Positions 8,640 through 16,615 of a DNA stretch of 64,000 nucleotides are shown here, piece after piece (the first letter of the stretch is position 1; each line of letters opens with the position of its first letter). The notes beneath the pieces were generated by a model. The model saw only the letters and a list, made by a program, of their open reading frames with translations, was not told where the DNA came from and ran no database searches. The stretch is from Pseudomonas farsensis (GTDB lineage: Bacteria > Pseudomonadota > Gammaproteobacteria > Pseudomonadales > Pseudomonadaceae): NCBI RefSeq assembly GCF_014268805.2, contig NZ_JABWRF020000004.1, positions 62,001-126,000 of the forward strand, written 5' to 3'. The translations under genes were made by a program, and so were the position numbers.

Positions 8640-9461
8640 ATGAGTATCAGCCCCAGCCGGGACACGGTCCTGTGCATTTCATTGGCCGGGCGCCCCGGCA
8701 CCTTCGGCGTGCGCTTCCACAACCACCTGTATCAACAGCTTGGGCTCGATTACTACTACAAGGCCATGACCACCCAGGACTTGCCCGCAGCCGTGTCTGG
8801 CATCCGGGCGCTGGGCATTCGCGGTTGCGGGGTATCGATGCCATACAAGGAGGCGTGCATGGCGTTGGTCGATGAAATCGACCCTTCCGCAGCGGCCATC
8901 GAGTCGGTGAATACGCTGGTCAATACCCATGGCCACCTCAAGGCCTACAACACCGACTATCTGGCGGTGCGCCAACTGCTGGCACAGCGCCAAGTCGATC
9001 CGGCCACGGCGTTTGCCCTGCGCGGCAGCGGCGGCATGGCCAAGGCGGTGGCCAGTGCCCTGCGCGACGCAGGCTTCACTGCGGGCACCATTATTGCCCG
9101 CAATGAGCAGGCCGGCCGCCAACTGGCTGATACGTGTGGTTATCGCTGGTTGCCAGACCTCGGTGACTTGGCGCCGCCCATGCTGATCAACGTCACCCCG
9201 ATCGGCATGGCAGGTGGCCCAGAGGCGGATCAGTTGCCGTTTGCCGATACAGCGATAGAAGCGGCCGAGTGGATATTCGATGTGGTGGCCATGCCGGCGC
9301 GCACGCCGTTCATCCAGCGCGCCGAGGCGTTGGGCAAGCCGGTGATCACCGGGCTTGAAGTCATTGCCTTGCAGGCGCTGGAGCAATTCGTGCTGTACAC
9401 CGGCGTACGCCCCAACCGCGAGCAGGTTGACGCAGCGGTAGCGTACGCACGGCAGATTTGA
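8640..9461 (+). CDS. Shikimate dehydrogenase-like protein (AroE-like, HI0607/SdhL type)
   Basis: This 273-residue cytosolic NAD(P)-dependent oxidoreductase is related to shikimate dehydrogenase. The N-terminal domain has the substrate-binding elements (SLAGRPGTFGVRFHN, VSMPYKEA with the catalytic Lys, and NTDYLAVR with the catalytic Asp); the C-terminal Rossmann domain has the glycine loop RGSGGMAKAV. The opening resembles the SdhL/HI0607 branch rather than housekeeping AroE, so its true substrate may be quinate, shikimate or something else. ATG 8640 is preceded by GAGGAAC, 6-7 bases upstream. It stands alone, with a convergent small gene 7 bp downstream. Confidence 0.88.
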   Translation: MSISPSRDTVLCISLAGRPGTFGVRFHNHLYQQLGLDYYYKAMTTQDLPAAVSGIRALGIRGCGVSMPYKEACMALVDEIDPSAAAIESVNTLVNTHGHLKAYNTDYLAVRQLLAQRQVDPATAFALRGSGGMAKAVASALRDAGFTAGTIIARNEQAGRQLADTCGYRWLPDLGDLAPPMLINVTPIGMAGGPEADQLPFADTAIEAAEWIFDVVAMPARTPFIQRAEALGKPVITGLEVIALQALEQFVLYTGVRPNREQVDAAVAYARQI

Positions 9462-9468
9462 GAGCGCC

Positions 9469-9711
9469 TCAGCCCTGGGCGGGCGCTTGATCCAGTTGCC
9501 GATCGACCAGCGCCCGGCCATGTGCTAACGACACCCGCTGGGCGTTGTCCAGGTCACTGAAGAATTTCATCGGCATCGACATGCGCTTGCTGGTGTGGCC
9601 ATGCGGATCGGTGATCAGGCAACCGGCGGCATAGGGCAGGGGAGAGTCAGGGTGTGGCATCACGCTGGCGGTGATGGTGTGGTCGCGGTACTCACAGTGC
9701 AGGGATTGCAT
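9469..9711 (-). CDS. Small conserved protein of unknown function
   Basis: This 80-residue soluble protein has no signal peptide, membrane segment or recognisable motif. ATG 9711 is preceded by GAGGTAAGGA, an excellent ribosome binding site, which supports it being real. Composition is ordinary, with several Met and His residues in the middle (KRMSMPMKFF). It is read leftward, convergent with the AroE-like gene and in line with gloA upstream, about 95 bp away, so cotranscription with gloA is possible. I cannot assign a function. Confidence 0.7.
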   Translation of the reverse strand: MQSLHCEYRDHTITASVMPHPDSPLPYAAGCLITDPHGHTSKRMSMPMKFFSDLDNAQRVSLAHGRALVDRQLDQAPAQG

Positions 9712-9806
9712 CGTCCTTACCTCGCTGTGGCTTGGAAGGGGAGTTACCTTCGTATACCACGGCGTGGGGCCGCAGGGGCGCGGCCCGACGAACGTATGGG
9801 CTGAGG

Positions 9807-10334
9807 TTAGCCCTTCAGCTCGCTCGGCTGGATCACTTCTACCCAATAGCCGTCCGGGTCCTTGATGAACGCCAGGTGGTTCATGCGGCCGTCCTGCAGG
9901 CGCTTCTGGAAGGGCACACCGAGCGCCTCGAAGCGGGCGCAGGCTTCACGCACGTCAGGTACCGAAACGCAGATGTGGCCAAAGCCGCGTGGGTCGCTGT
10001 TGCCGTTATGGTAGGCAAACTCGGGGTCGTTTTCGCTGCCATGGTTGTGGGTCAGTTCCAGCACGCCAGGGATCGACTTCATCCACTGGTGGCGTGCAGC
10101 GTCGTCGGCAGGGATCTGCGCGGGGTCTACCAGGGCCAGGAAGTACAGGCTGAAGGCGGCCTCCGGGAAATCGCGCTTGTCGACCAGGCGAAAGCCCAGG
10201 ACGCGGGTGTAGAAGTCCAGCGACTTGCTGATGTCCTTGACCCGCAGCATGGTGTGGTTGAACACGAACTGTGCAGTCGCGGTGTCTGGCTGGGCGGTGA
10301 CGCCGGGCAGGCTATTGAGGTCTTGCAGGCTCAT
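9807..10334 (-). CDS. gloA: Lactoylglutathione lyase (glyoxalase I)
   Basis: This 175-residue cytosolic enzyme isomerises the hemithioacetal of methylglyoxal and glutathione to S-lactoylglutathione, the first glyoxalase step. It shows the VOC-fold halves of the eukaryote/Pseudomonas-type enzyme: FNHTMLRVKDISKSLDFY at the first metal-ligand strand, LELTHNHGSE, GFGHICVSVPDV and, near the end, DPDGYWVEVIQP with the last glutamate ligand. Length matches P. putida glyoxalase I (about 173). ATG 10334 has GGAG seven bases ahead. It lies leftward, downstream of turB but separated by that gene's terminator, so it is probably transcribed on its own. Confidence 0.95.
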   Translation of the reverse strand: MSLQDLNSLPGVTAQPDTATAQFVFNHTMLRVKDISKSLDFYTRVLGFRLVDKRDFPEAAFSLYFLALVDPAQIPADDAARHQWMKSIPGVLELTHNHGSENDPEFAYHNGNSDPRGFGHICVSVPDVREACARFEALGVPFQKRLQDGRMNHLAFIKDPDGYWVEVIQPSELKG

Positions 10335-10404
10335 GGGTACTCCAGAATCAGGCTTAAAACAGATGGACCATGATACGGAAGTGAGCCTTGCGCGCAAATG
10401 AAAA

Positions 10405-10426
10405 CGCCCTGCACGAGGGCAGGGCG
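10405..10426 (-). terminator. Rho-independent terminator of turB
   Basis: On the minus strand CGCCCTGC pairs exactly with GCAGGGCG around a 6-nt loop and is followed by TTTTC. It lies about 110 bp after the turB stop. A second small GC hairpin (GCCCGC/GCGGGC at about 10439-10454) precedes it. Confidence 0.8.
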
Positions 10427-10536
10427 TTGGAATTAGAGGCCCGCGTGTGCGGGCGCGTGATGGGGTCGCTAGTCCGTTAGCTGGGTTTATAGTGATACAG
10501 CCCTTGTGAAAAAACTGTGAACTTCATGTCGAGGTT

Positions 10537-10899
10537 TCATCCACGTACCCAGCTTTCCACTTTTTGTGCGCCGTACTGCTGTTTCCAGGCTTTCAAACCG
10601 CGGTGGTTACCGCCTTTGGTCTCGATCCGCTCACCCGTGTGTGGGTTCTCGTAAACCTTGACCACGCGTGCGCGCCGTTGCTGTTTGGCCGCAGGTGCCG
10701 GGGCTCGGCTGGTGGCCTTGGGGTCGAGGATGGCGATGATCTCGCGCAGGCCCTTGTCGTACTGTTTCATCAGCGCGACGAGTTTTTTCTCGAACTCGAT
10801 CTCACGCTTGAGCCCGGCGTCGTTCTTCAGGGTTTCAAGTTGTGCCATCTGTTCCTGGAGCGCTTTTTCAGCGGCACGAAATTCTGCAAGTCTGGACAC
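10537..10899 (-). CDS. turB: H-NS-like nucleoid protein of the MvaT/MvaU (Tur) family
   Basis: This 120-residue DNA-binding protein silences AT-rich and foreign genes. The N-terminal half is a charged coiled coil for oligomerisation (LAEFRAAEKALQEQMAQLE), followed by a basic linker (KQQRRARVVK) and the C-terminal AT-hook-like domain with the family signature NPHTGERIETKGGNH and LKAWKQQYG. The opening SRLAEFRAAEKALQEQ is closer to MvaU/TurB than to MvaT/TurA, hence the symbol; paralogue assignment is inference. The start is GTG 10899, with GGAG eight bases upstream; no ATG fits. It is probably autoregulated, as related proteins are, through the AT-rich leader to its right. Confidence 0.9.
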   Translation of the reverse strand: MSRLAEFRAAEKALQEQMAQLETLKNDAGLKREIEFEKKLVALMKQYDKGLREIIAILDPKATSRAPAPAAKQQRRARVVKVYENPHTGERIETKGGNHRGLKAWKQQYGAQKVESWVRG

Positions 10900-10955
10900 T
10901 GTGAGTACTCCTGAAAGTCTGCGTGGCATGGCGTGACGAACATCGGTAATTGCGT

Positions 10956-11027
10956 TTAACGTTAACCACGGGTGGGGGACTGCTGTTCGTTGAGGGTCAG
11001 TGTAGTAGCCACTTGCAATAGGGTAAA
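10956..11027 (-). promoter_or_regulatory. Candidate sigma-70 promoter and leader palindrome of turB
   Basis: Reading leftward, TTTACC (11022-11027) and TACACT (10999-11004) are spaced by 17 bp, each matching four of six consensus positions, which would give a leader of about 95 nt. That leader contains the perfect 10-bp palindrome TTAACGTTAA (10956-10965). The rest of 10900-11295 holds no gene. On the other strand TATAAC at 11197-11202 with TGGAAA 18 bp upstream is a weaker candidate promoter for cobF. Confidence 0.4.
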
Positions 11028-11295
11028 CCGCAAACCCAAGTTTGTTTGTACGGAACTTTTACTGTTTCCTGCACGTTGTTTCAGTTGCCATTGAGCGCAA
11101 GCGTGCGCCGTGCTCCGCTGGGCCCGACGCGCTGCCACCAGCCGCCGCATTCTGCGCAGCGGTGCGTGCGATATGGAAAATTCGGGTTATCTTCAGGTAT
11201 AACTTCGTGCTGTTCGGATCGGGGCCAGCCCCTTTGCCGTTAGCGCTTTCAAGTTGGCGTCTGCGGCAAACATCCGGAAAACAATGAGGCCCTGC

Positions 11296-12045
11296 ATGAA
11301 ACAACTATTGTTGATTGGCATTGGCCCAGGTGACCCTCGGCAGGTGACCTACGAGGCTGTAGAGGCCATGCAGCGCGCAACGGTGTTCTTCGTCCTCGAC
11401 AAGGGCGCAGCCAAGAACGAACTGCTGCAATTGCGCAAGACGATCCTCGCCCGCTATGTGCCCCAAGGCGACTATCGGCTGATACAGGTGCAAGACCCGC
11501 AGCGCGATGCCGATGCGCCAGATTACGCCGGCGCGGTTAACGCCTGGCATCAGCAGCGCGCTGCATTGTACGCGCGGTTGCTGGAGCAGGAGCTCGCCCC
11601 AGGCGATATCGGTGCTTTCCTGCTGTGGGGCGAGCCTGCGCTGTACGACAGCACCTTGCGCATTCTCGATCGGGTGCGCGCAGGCGGGGTCGCACTGGCG
11701 CTGACGGTGATTCCGGGCATCAGCAGCGTGCAGGCGCTGGCGGCACGCCATCAAGTGCCGCTGAACCGCATCGGCGAACCGTTGACGATCCTTCCCGCAC
11801 GGCGCCTCGCCGAGCTTGAGTCGGTGGACAACGTGGTGGTGATGCTCGATGGCCACTGTGCCTTTGCCGCATTGGATGACCCTGGCCTGCACATCTACTG
11901 GGGCGCGTATATCGGCAGTCCCGATGAAGTGCTGATCAGCGGTCCGCTGCAGGCGGTGAAGGCGCGCATCGTGCAAGTGCGCGAGCAACTGCGACAGCGC
12001 AATGGCTGGATCATGGATACCTATCTACTACGCCGCGGGGTTTGA
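11296..12045 (+). CDS. cobF: Precorrin-6A synthase (deacetylating)
   Basis: This 249-residue SAM-dependent methyltransferase belongs to aerobic cobalamin biosynthesis. CobF methylates precorrin-5 at C1 and releases acetate, giving precorrin-6A. It has the tetrapyrrole methylase fold: the N-terminal glycine loop LIGIGPGDPRQVTYEAVEAM, the central LLWGEPALYDSTLRI, and VIPGISSVQALAARH, where SAM and substrate are gripped. ATG 11296 has GAGG six bases upstream. It stands apart from other cob genes here. I looked for a cobalamin riboswitch ahead of it and found none. A terminator-like hairpin follows at once. Confidence 0.93.
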   Translation: MKQLLLIGIGPGDPRQVTYEAVEAMQRATVFFVLDKGAAKNELLQLRKTILARYVPQGDYRLIQVQDPQRDADAPDYAGAVNAWHQQRAALYARLLEQELAPGDIGAFLLWGEPALYDSTLRILDRVRAGGVALALTVIPGISSVQALAARHQVPLNRIGEPLTILPARRLAELESVDNVVVMLDGHCAFAALDDPGLHIYWGAYIGSPDEVLISGPLQAVKARIVQVREQLRQRNGWIMDTYLLRRGV

Positions 12046-12072
12046 CGCGGCGGCTGCGCGCTGTACCCGGCA

Positions 12073-12103
12073 GCAGGTGCCCAAGGCACCTGCTACAGGT
12101 TTT
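12073..12103 (+). terminator. Terminator-like hairpin after cobF
   Basis: GCAGGTGCC pairs exactly with GGCACCTGC around the loop CAA, followed eight bases later by TTTT. The stem is strong and the U-tract short, so termination may be partial. Confidence 0.55.
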
Positions 12104-12177
12104 GTAATATTTTCCCGCTGTGAGGAAAACCTGCTTCGATTGTAGGATCACCTTCCCAAATTTCTATCCAGGTACAC

Positions 12178-12267
12178 ATGAGCACCTTTTCGGAGCCCCC
12201 CAGTTTCTGGCCGTTCTGGCCATCCTCCCCGCGTCTGCGTGACGCATTCCCAGTGAGTACCCGCTAA
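12178..12267 (+). CDS. 29-residue leader peptide ORF overlapping the TerC gene (candidate)
   Basis: A 29-codon frame starts at ATG 12178 (CAGG is 6-7 bases upstream) and ends in TAA at 12265-12267. The last base of that stop is the first base of the TerC-family gene's ATG (TAATG), so the two are arranged for translational coupling; the TerC gene has no good ribosome binding site of its own. The peptide is rich in Pro (six) and aromatics, with the core EPPSFWPFWPSSP. Pro-rich leaders of this size control the Mg2+ transporter gene mgtA in enterobacteria, so a cation-sensing role is possible but is only analogy. A small TGGCC/GGCCA hairpin lies inside the Trp-rich part. Confidence 0.5.
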   Translation: MSTFSEPPSFWPFWPSSPRLRDAFPVSTR

Positions 12268-13838
12268 TGGAATGGCTAGCCGACCCCACGGCCTGGCTGG
12301 GCCTGTTGACGTTGATCGTCCTCGAGCTGGTGCTGGGCATCGATAACCTGGTGTTCATCGCCATTCTGGCTGACAAGCTGCCACCCCATCAGCGCGACCG
12401 AGCGCGGATCATCGGCCTGTCGCTGGCGCTGATCATGCGCCTGGGCCTGCTGGCGAGCATTTCGTGGATGGTGACGCTGACCGCGCCGCTGTTCGAGGTG
12501 TTCGACAAGAGCTTCTCTGGCCGCGACCTGATCATGCTGTTCGGTGGTGTGTTCCTGTTGTTCAAGGCCACCATGGAGTTGCACGAGCGTTTGGAAGGCC
12601 ATGCGGCGCAATCCACAGGCGCTGTCCGCCATTCAGCGTTCTGGCCTATCGTTGCGCAGATTGTGGTGCTCGATGCGGTGTTCTCGCTGGATGCGGTGAT
12701 AACCGCCGTGGGCATGGTCGAGCACCTGTCGATCATGATGATCGCGGTGATCTTCTCCATCGGCATCATGATCGTGGCCAGCAAGCCGCTGACCCGTTTC
12801 GTCAACGAACACCCCACAGTCATCATGCTGTGCCTGGGCTTTTTGATGATGATCGGCTTCAGCCTGACCGCAGAAGGCCTGGGCTTCCATATCCCCAAAG
12901 GCTACCTGTATGCGGCCATTGGCTTCTCGCTGTTGATCGAGCTGTTCAACCAACTGGCCCGGGCTCGACGCAAGCGCAGCGTGCAGCAGCATCGGCCGCT
13001 GCGTGAGCGTACCGCGCATGCCGTGCTGCGCCTGATGGGCGGGCGCCGTGTCGAGGCGGATGAGGTGGGCGAGGAAATTGCCGACCTGGTCGAAGGCGGT
13101 GGCGAACAGGTGCTGTTCGACCGGCGCGAGCGGGTGATGATCAGCGGCGTGCTGAACCTGGCCGAGCGCCCGATTCGCACGGTAATGACTGCGCGTACCG
13201 ACGTTGACGTGATCGACCTGTCGCAGCCGACCGAGGCCATCACCCAGGTGCTGGTCAACTCGCCTTACTCGCGCTTGCCCTTGCTGCGCGATGGCCACAG
13301 CGACGAACCGCTGGGCTTCGTGCACAAGAAGGAGCTGCTCAAGGAGCTGTTGGCCGGCAACACGCCGGACCTGGAAACCTTGGCCCGCACGCCGCTGAAC
13401 CTGCTGGAGAGCTTCAGCATTCTCAACGCGCTGGAGCAGATGCGCGGGCAGTCGACGCACATTGCGTTCGTGGTCAACGAGTTCGGTGATTTCACCGGCA
13501 TGCTGACCATGACTGACATCCTGGAGTCGATTGCCGGCGAGCTACCTGATGCCAGCGAGGTCGAAGGCCCAGGTGTAGTCGAAGAGGAGGGCGGGTTCGT
13601 GGTCAGCGGCGCGCTCAACCTTGCCCAGGTGCAGGCGCGCACCGGCTTTGTCGCCCGAGCCACCGAGGACTACCAGACCCTCGCGGGCCTGGTGATGAGC
13701 CTGCTCGACCGCCTGCCGATCATCGGTGACCGCCTGGCCTGGAACGGCTGGACCTTGACCGTGGTTGCCGTGGAGGAGCGCCGGGTACGCCAGGTGCGCC
13801 TTACACAGGGCGCCGACGTTGACGCAGCAGGTGCCTGA
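12267..13838 (+). CDS. TerC-family membrane protein with CBS pair and CorC/HlyC domain
   Basis: This 523-residue inner-membrane protein joins three modules. The N-terminal TerC domain (about residues 10-230, seven or so helices) has the acidic signatures LELVLGIDNLVFIAI and VVLDAVFSLDAVITAVGM, which bind divalent metal in this family. A CBS-domain pair follows (about 300-425), then a CorC_HlyC transporter-associated domain (about 440-515). E. coli YoaE and YegH share this layout. TerC proteins have been linked to manganese export and metal stress. Start ATG 12267 overlaps the stop of the leader ORF. The 3' end overlaps the convergent rarD-like gene by 38 bp. Confidence 0.9.
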   Translation: MEWLADPTAWLGLLTLIVLELVLGIDNLVFIAILADKLPPHQRDRARIIGLSLALIMRLGLLASISWMVTLTAPLFEVFDKSFSGRDLIMLFGGVFLLFKATMELHERLEGHAAQSTGAVRHSAFWPIVAQIVVLDAVFSLDAVITAVGMVEHLSIMMIAVIFSIGIMIVASKPLTRFVNEHPTVIMLCLGFLMMIGFSLTAEGLGFHIPKGYLYAAIGFSLLIELFNQLARARRKRSVQQHRPLRERTAHAVLRLMGGRRVEADEVGEEIADLVEGGGEQVLFDRRERVMISGVLNLAERPIRTVMTARTDVDVIDLSQPTEAITQVLVNSPYSRLPLLRDGHSDEPLGFVHKKELLKELLAGNTPDLETLARTPLNLLESFSILNALEQMRGQSTHIAFVVNEFGDFTGMLTMTDILESIAGELPDASEVEGPGVVEEEGGFVVSGALNLAQVQARTGFVARATEDYQTLAGLVMSLLDRLPIIGDRLAWNGWTLTVVAVEERRVRQVRLTQGADVDAAGA

Positions 13839-14688
13839 AGCCTTCAAGCACCAGCACCAGCACCGCGGCCCAGATTGGCAGATACGTCAGCCACTGGTCC
13901 GCGGCGATGGTTTCACCCAGCAGCAGCGAGACGGCCACCAGCAACACTGGCTCGACGTAGCTGAGCAGGCCGAACAGGCTGAACGGCAGCATGCGGCTGG
14001 CCAGCACGTAGGCAATCAAGGCGCCTGCGCTGATCGCCCCGAGCAGCGGGATCAGCCCGTACAAGCCTGGGTGCTGGGCCACGTCGGCGGCTGACAGCGG
14101 CCCCTGAATGACAAAGTACAGCGCCCACGGCAACAGCAGGGTCATGTCGCACCACAGCCCGCCAAGGTGGTCGGTGCGGCAGCGGCGGCGCAACACGAAG
14201 TAGATCGGGTAGCCGATCATTACTACCAGGGTTTCCCAGGCAAAACTGCCGTGCTGATACAGCTCGTGGCCAACCCCTGTGGCCGCACAGGCGACCGCCA
14301 CGGTCTGCATGCGGGATAGCCGCTCGCCATACACCAGCCGCCCGGTCAGCACCATGGTCAGCGGCAGCAGGAAATACCCCATCGAGACTTCCAGGCTGCG
14401 CCCGTGCAGCGGCGCCCACAGGAACAGCCACAACTGCACGCCCATCAGCCAGGACGTACCAAGCATGCCCAACAACAGGATGCGGTTCTGCCGCACCCGC
14501 CCGAGCAGCTCGCCAACCCGCTTCCAGTCTTTGGACACCAGCATGAACAGCGTCAGGCACGGCAAGGTCAGCAGCGTGCGCCAACCGAAGATCTCCTCGC
14601 CATCGAGCGGGGCCAGGAATGAGGTGTAGTAATACATCACAGCGAACAAACAGGACGCCATGACGGATGTCGCAATGCCTTTTGACAC
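13801..14688 (-). CDS. rarD: RarD-like EamA family permease
   Basis: This 295-residue inner-membrane protein has ten hydrophobic segments, in the drug/metabolite transporter (EamA) superfamily, RarD branch; RarD proteins are presumed exporters of unknown substrate. Typical pieces include ASCLFAVMYYYTSFLAPLDGEEIFGWR near the start and ASRMLPFSLFGLLSYVEPVLL near the end. The start is GTG 14688 with GAGG six bases upstream. Its 3' end overlaps the convergent TerC gene by 38 bp, so read-through from either gene makes antisense RNA to the other. The EAL-protein gene lies 33 bp upstream in the same direction and could be cotranscribed. Confidence 0.85.
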   Translation of the reverse strand: MSKGIATSVMASCLFAVMYYYTSFLAPLDGEEIFGWRTLLTLPCLTLFMLVSKDWKRVGELLGRVRQNRILLLGMLGTSWLMGVQLWLFLWAPLHGRSLEVSMGYFLLPLTMVLTGRLVYGERLSRMQTVAVACAATGVGHELYQHGSFAWETLVVMIGYPIYFVLRRRCRTDHLGGLWCDMTLLLPWALYFVIQGPLSAADVAQHPGLYGLIPLLGAISAGALIAYVLASRMLPFSLFGLLSYVEPVLLVAVSLLLGETIAADQWLTYLPIWAAVLVLVLEGFRHLLRQRRRPV

Positions 14689-14721
14689 GAATGCCTCGAA
14701 AACCGGAAGTGAGCGGATGGG

Positions 14722-16308
14722 TCAGCCGCGCATGATCTCAGGGGGCGCAGTATGCGGCAACCGGGCACTGCCTGGGCGTGCTGCAAGCGCCAGCAACAGT
14801 TCGTCCAGCGGCATCGGCCGGGCGAACAGGTAACCTTGCTGGAAGTCCACCTTGTAGCGCGCCAGGTAGTCGCGCTGCACCGCGGTTTCGACGCCTTCGG
14901 CGACAATCCCCAGGGCCAGCTTGCCCGACAGCTCGATGATGCTGTCGAGAATGTGCTGCGACAGCGCGTCACCGCCGATCATGGCGACAAAGCTCTGGTC
15001 GATCTTCAGGTAGTCGACCTTGAACTGGCGCAGGTAGTTGAGGCTGGACTGGCCGGTACCGAAGTCATCCAGCGCAATCATTACCCCTATGTCGTGGAGT
15101 TTTTCGAACAGCTCAAGGGTGATGGGCGTCGGCTCGATCAGCTTGCGTTCCGTCAGTTCAAGGGTGAGCACCACGCGCCCTGGCGCAAAGTGCTGAAGGA
15201 AGGTTCGGCAGTCATCGAGCAGGCCCAGGCTGCGGCAGTGGTCGGCGGTAATATTGATGGCAACATGGAAACCGTCTTCAAGCAGCGCGGCATGCGGCGC
15301 CAGGGCCTGGGCGGTGTTGAGCATCAGGGCGCGGGTCATGGCGACGATCTGCCCGCTGTGCTCGGCATAGGGGATGAACAGGTCGGGCCGCACCAAGCCT
15401 TCGCGCGGGTGCCGCCAGCGCATCAGCACCTCGACCCCGGCCCAGCGGTAATCACCCTGGCGCACCACCGGCTGGAAGTAGGGCAGAAATTCCCCGGCCT
15501 GCAGCGCCCGGTCAAGCTCGGCGCGCGGCGAATTGGCGCGGCGGATCTGCCAGCGGCACGCAGCCCCCGCCAGCGCGCCAAGCATCAACAGCAGGCCAAG
15601 CATCGCCGGGTAGCGCGCGAGGAATAATTCGCCAGCCTTGCCTGCGGCGTAGCCTGCATGGACGCTGAACGGGTAGCGGCTGGAACTCACGGTGACCGGC
15701 GCGCTGTCGGCAATCGGCGGGGTGCCGTTGTGCACCCGGCCCTCGCTGCCCATCCAATGGTCGCCCACTTGCACCTGAAGCTGCACATCCTTGCCGATCA
15801 GGCGCAAGGCGCTCAGCAGGTGGCGCCCGTCTACCGTGGTAATTGCGCCACGCGAGCCTTGGCTGGCGCGATACACCATGAGGGCCTGGCCTGGCGTGAC
15901 GGTGTTGCCGTCCATCAGCCACAGCTTGCCATCGGTGTAGTCGCGGGCATGCACCGGCTCGTCGAAATCGCCATACAGCGACGAGCAATACAGCGTGTTG
16001 TGGTCGAACAGGTTGGTCGAGCGCACGAAGGGGTTGCGCGTGACCTCGATGCGCAGCGCCAACTGCACGTCGCTGCAGGGCTGCCCGGCCTTGGGCAGCA
16101 ACTGCTCGGCGGCTGCGGCCAGGCTGTCGAGGATGGTTTCGATGTGCCGGCTCACCTCCAGCGCAGTCGCCTGGCTTGCGCTGCGCATTTCGCGCCCGGT
16201 CTGCCAGTTCATGACCGCAAGGCCACCTAACAGCGGAATGACAGCCACCGCCCAGGGCAACAGGGTACGCCAGCTCCAGCGGGCAGGGCGGTGACGGGTA
16301 AGGGGCAT
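14722..16308 (-). CDS. CSS-motif EAL-domain c-di-GMP phosphodiesterase
   Basis: This 528-residue inner-membrane enzyme is likely to hydrolyse c-di-GMP. TM1 (about residues 15-32) and TM2 (about 235-255) flank a periplasmic CSS-motif sensor with the diagnostic LYCSSLYGDF, the motif whose redox/DsbA-sensitive cysteine regulates PdeC-type enzymes. The cytoplasmic EAL domain (about 270-510) has EVL in place of EAL (VEVLMRWRHP, a tolerated variant), NITADH, TERKL, the metal-binding DDFGTGQSS, KIDQSFV and AEGVET, so it looks active. It probably forms a leftward pair with the rarD-like gene. Periplasmic redox control is known for the family and inferred here. Confidence 0.92.
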   Translation of the reverse strand: MPLTRHRPARWSWRTLLPWAVAVIPLLGGLAVMNWQTGREMRSASQATALEVSRHIETILDSLAAAAEQLLPKAGQPCSDVQLALRIEVTRNPFVRSTNLFDHNTLYCSSLYGDFDEPVHARDYTDGKLWLMDGNTVTPGQALMVYRASQGSRGAITTVDGRHLLSALRLIGKDVQLQVQVGDHWMGSEGRVHNGTPPIADSAPVTVSSSRYPFSVHAGYAAGKAGELFLARYPAMLGLLLMLGALAGAACRWQIRRANSPRAELDRALQAGEFLPYFQPVVRQGDYRWAGVEVLMRWRHPREGLVRPDLFIPYAEHSGQIVAMTRALMLNTAQALAPHAALLEDGFHVAINITADHCRSLGLLDDCRTFLQHFAPGRVVLTLELTERKLIEPTPITLELFEKLHDIGVMIALDDFGTGQSSLNYLRQFKVDYLKIDQSFVAMIGGDALSQHILDSIIELSGKLALGIVAEGVETAVQRDYLARYKVDFQQGYLFARPMPLDELLLALAARPGSARLPHTAPPEIMRG

Positions 16309-16476
16309 GGCAGGCTAACCTGTAAAAGCGGCTCGGTTCGCTAAGGATAGCCGTTTGTCGGGGAAGCCTTGTAACTAGAGCGCGACAAAGCAATTTACGC
16401 CCTGTAGAATCGGGTTACGAATAAAACAATAAGGCCCCTCGGTATTCGATGGGCCAAGCCTGCCTGGAAGGTCTCC

Positions 16477-16584
16477 ATGACAAACCCTGGGTCCAAGCTG
16501 ATCATTGGCGCCTACCTCGCCAGAAGCGTGCGCGGCATCCCCTGTTCACCCCCTGTGCAAGACGGCATCGCAACTGCTCGATAA
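16477..16584 (+). CDS. 35-residue upstream ORF in the hpd leader (candidate)
   Basis: A 35-codon frame begins at ATG 16477 with GGAAGG six bases ahead and ends at TAA 16582-16584, 31 bp before the hpd start. Its stop codon falls inside a weak hairpin that is followed by eight T residues. The peptide is not obviously rich in one amino acid (one Tyr, one Cys, several Gly, Ala and Ile), so a classical amino-acid attenuator is not evident. It could be a translated leader, a short real protein or chance. Confidence 0.35.
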   Translation: MTNPGSKLIIGAYLARSVRGIPCSPPVQDGIATAR

Positions 16585-16595
16585 CCGTTTTTTTT
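16563..16595 (+). terminator. Attenuator-like hairpin with U8 in the hpd leader
   Basis: CGG-C-ATCG (16563-16570) pairs with CGAT-AA-CCG (16579-16587), leaving a small internal loop; the hairpin runs straight into eight T residues (16588-16595). It overlaps the stop codon of the upstream ORF. The stem is weak (seven pairs), so termination, if any, would be conditional. The rest of 16309-16476 presumably holds the hpd promoter; I see no other gene there. Confidence 0.4.
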
Positions 16596-16615
16596 GCAGC
16601 ACAGAGGACACGAAC

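Noticed and set aside
10930..11295. Cobalamin riboswitch upstream of cobF
   Set aside because: No B12 box and no GCCACTG-type core in correct order; only scattered short matches.
12104..12266. yybP-ykoY manganese riboswitch before the TerC-family gene
   Set aside because: The conserved internal-loop sequences of that class were not found; the leader ORF explains the spacing better.
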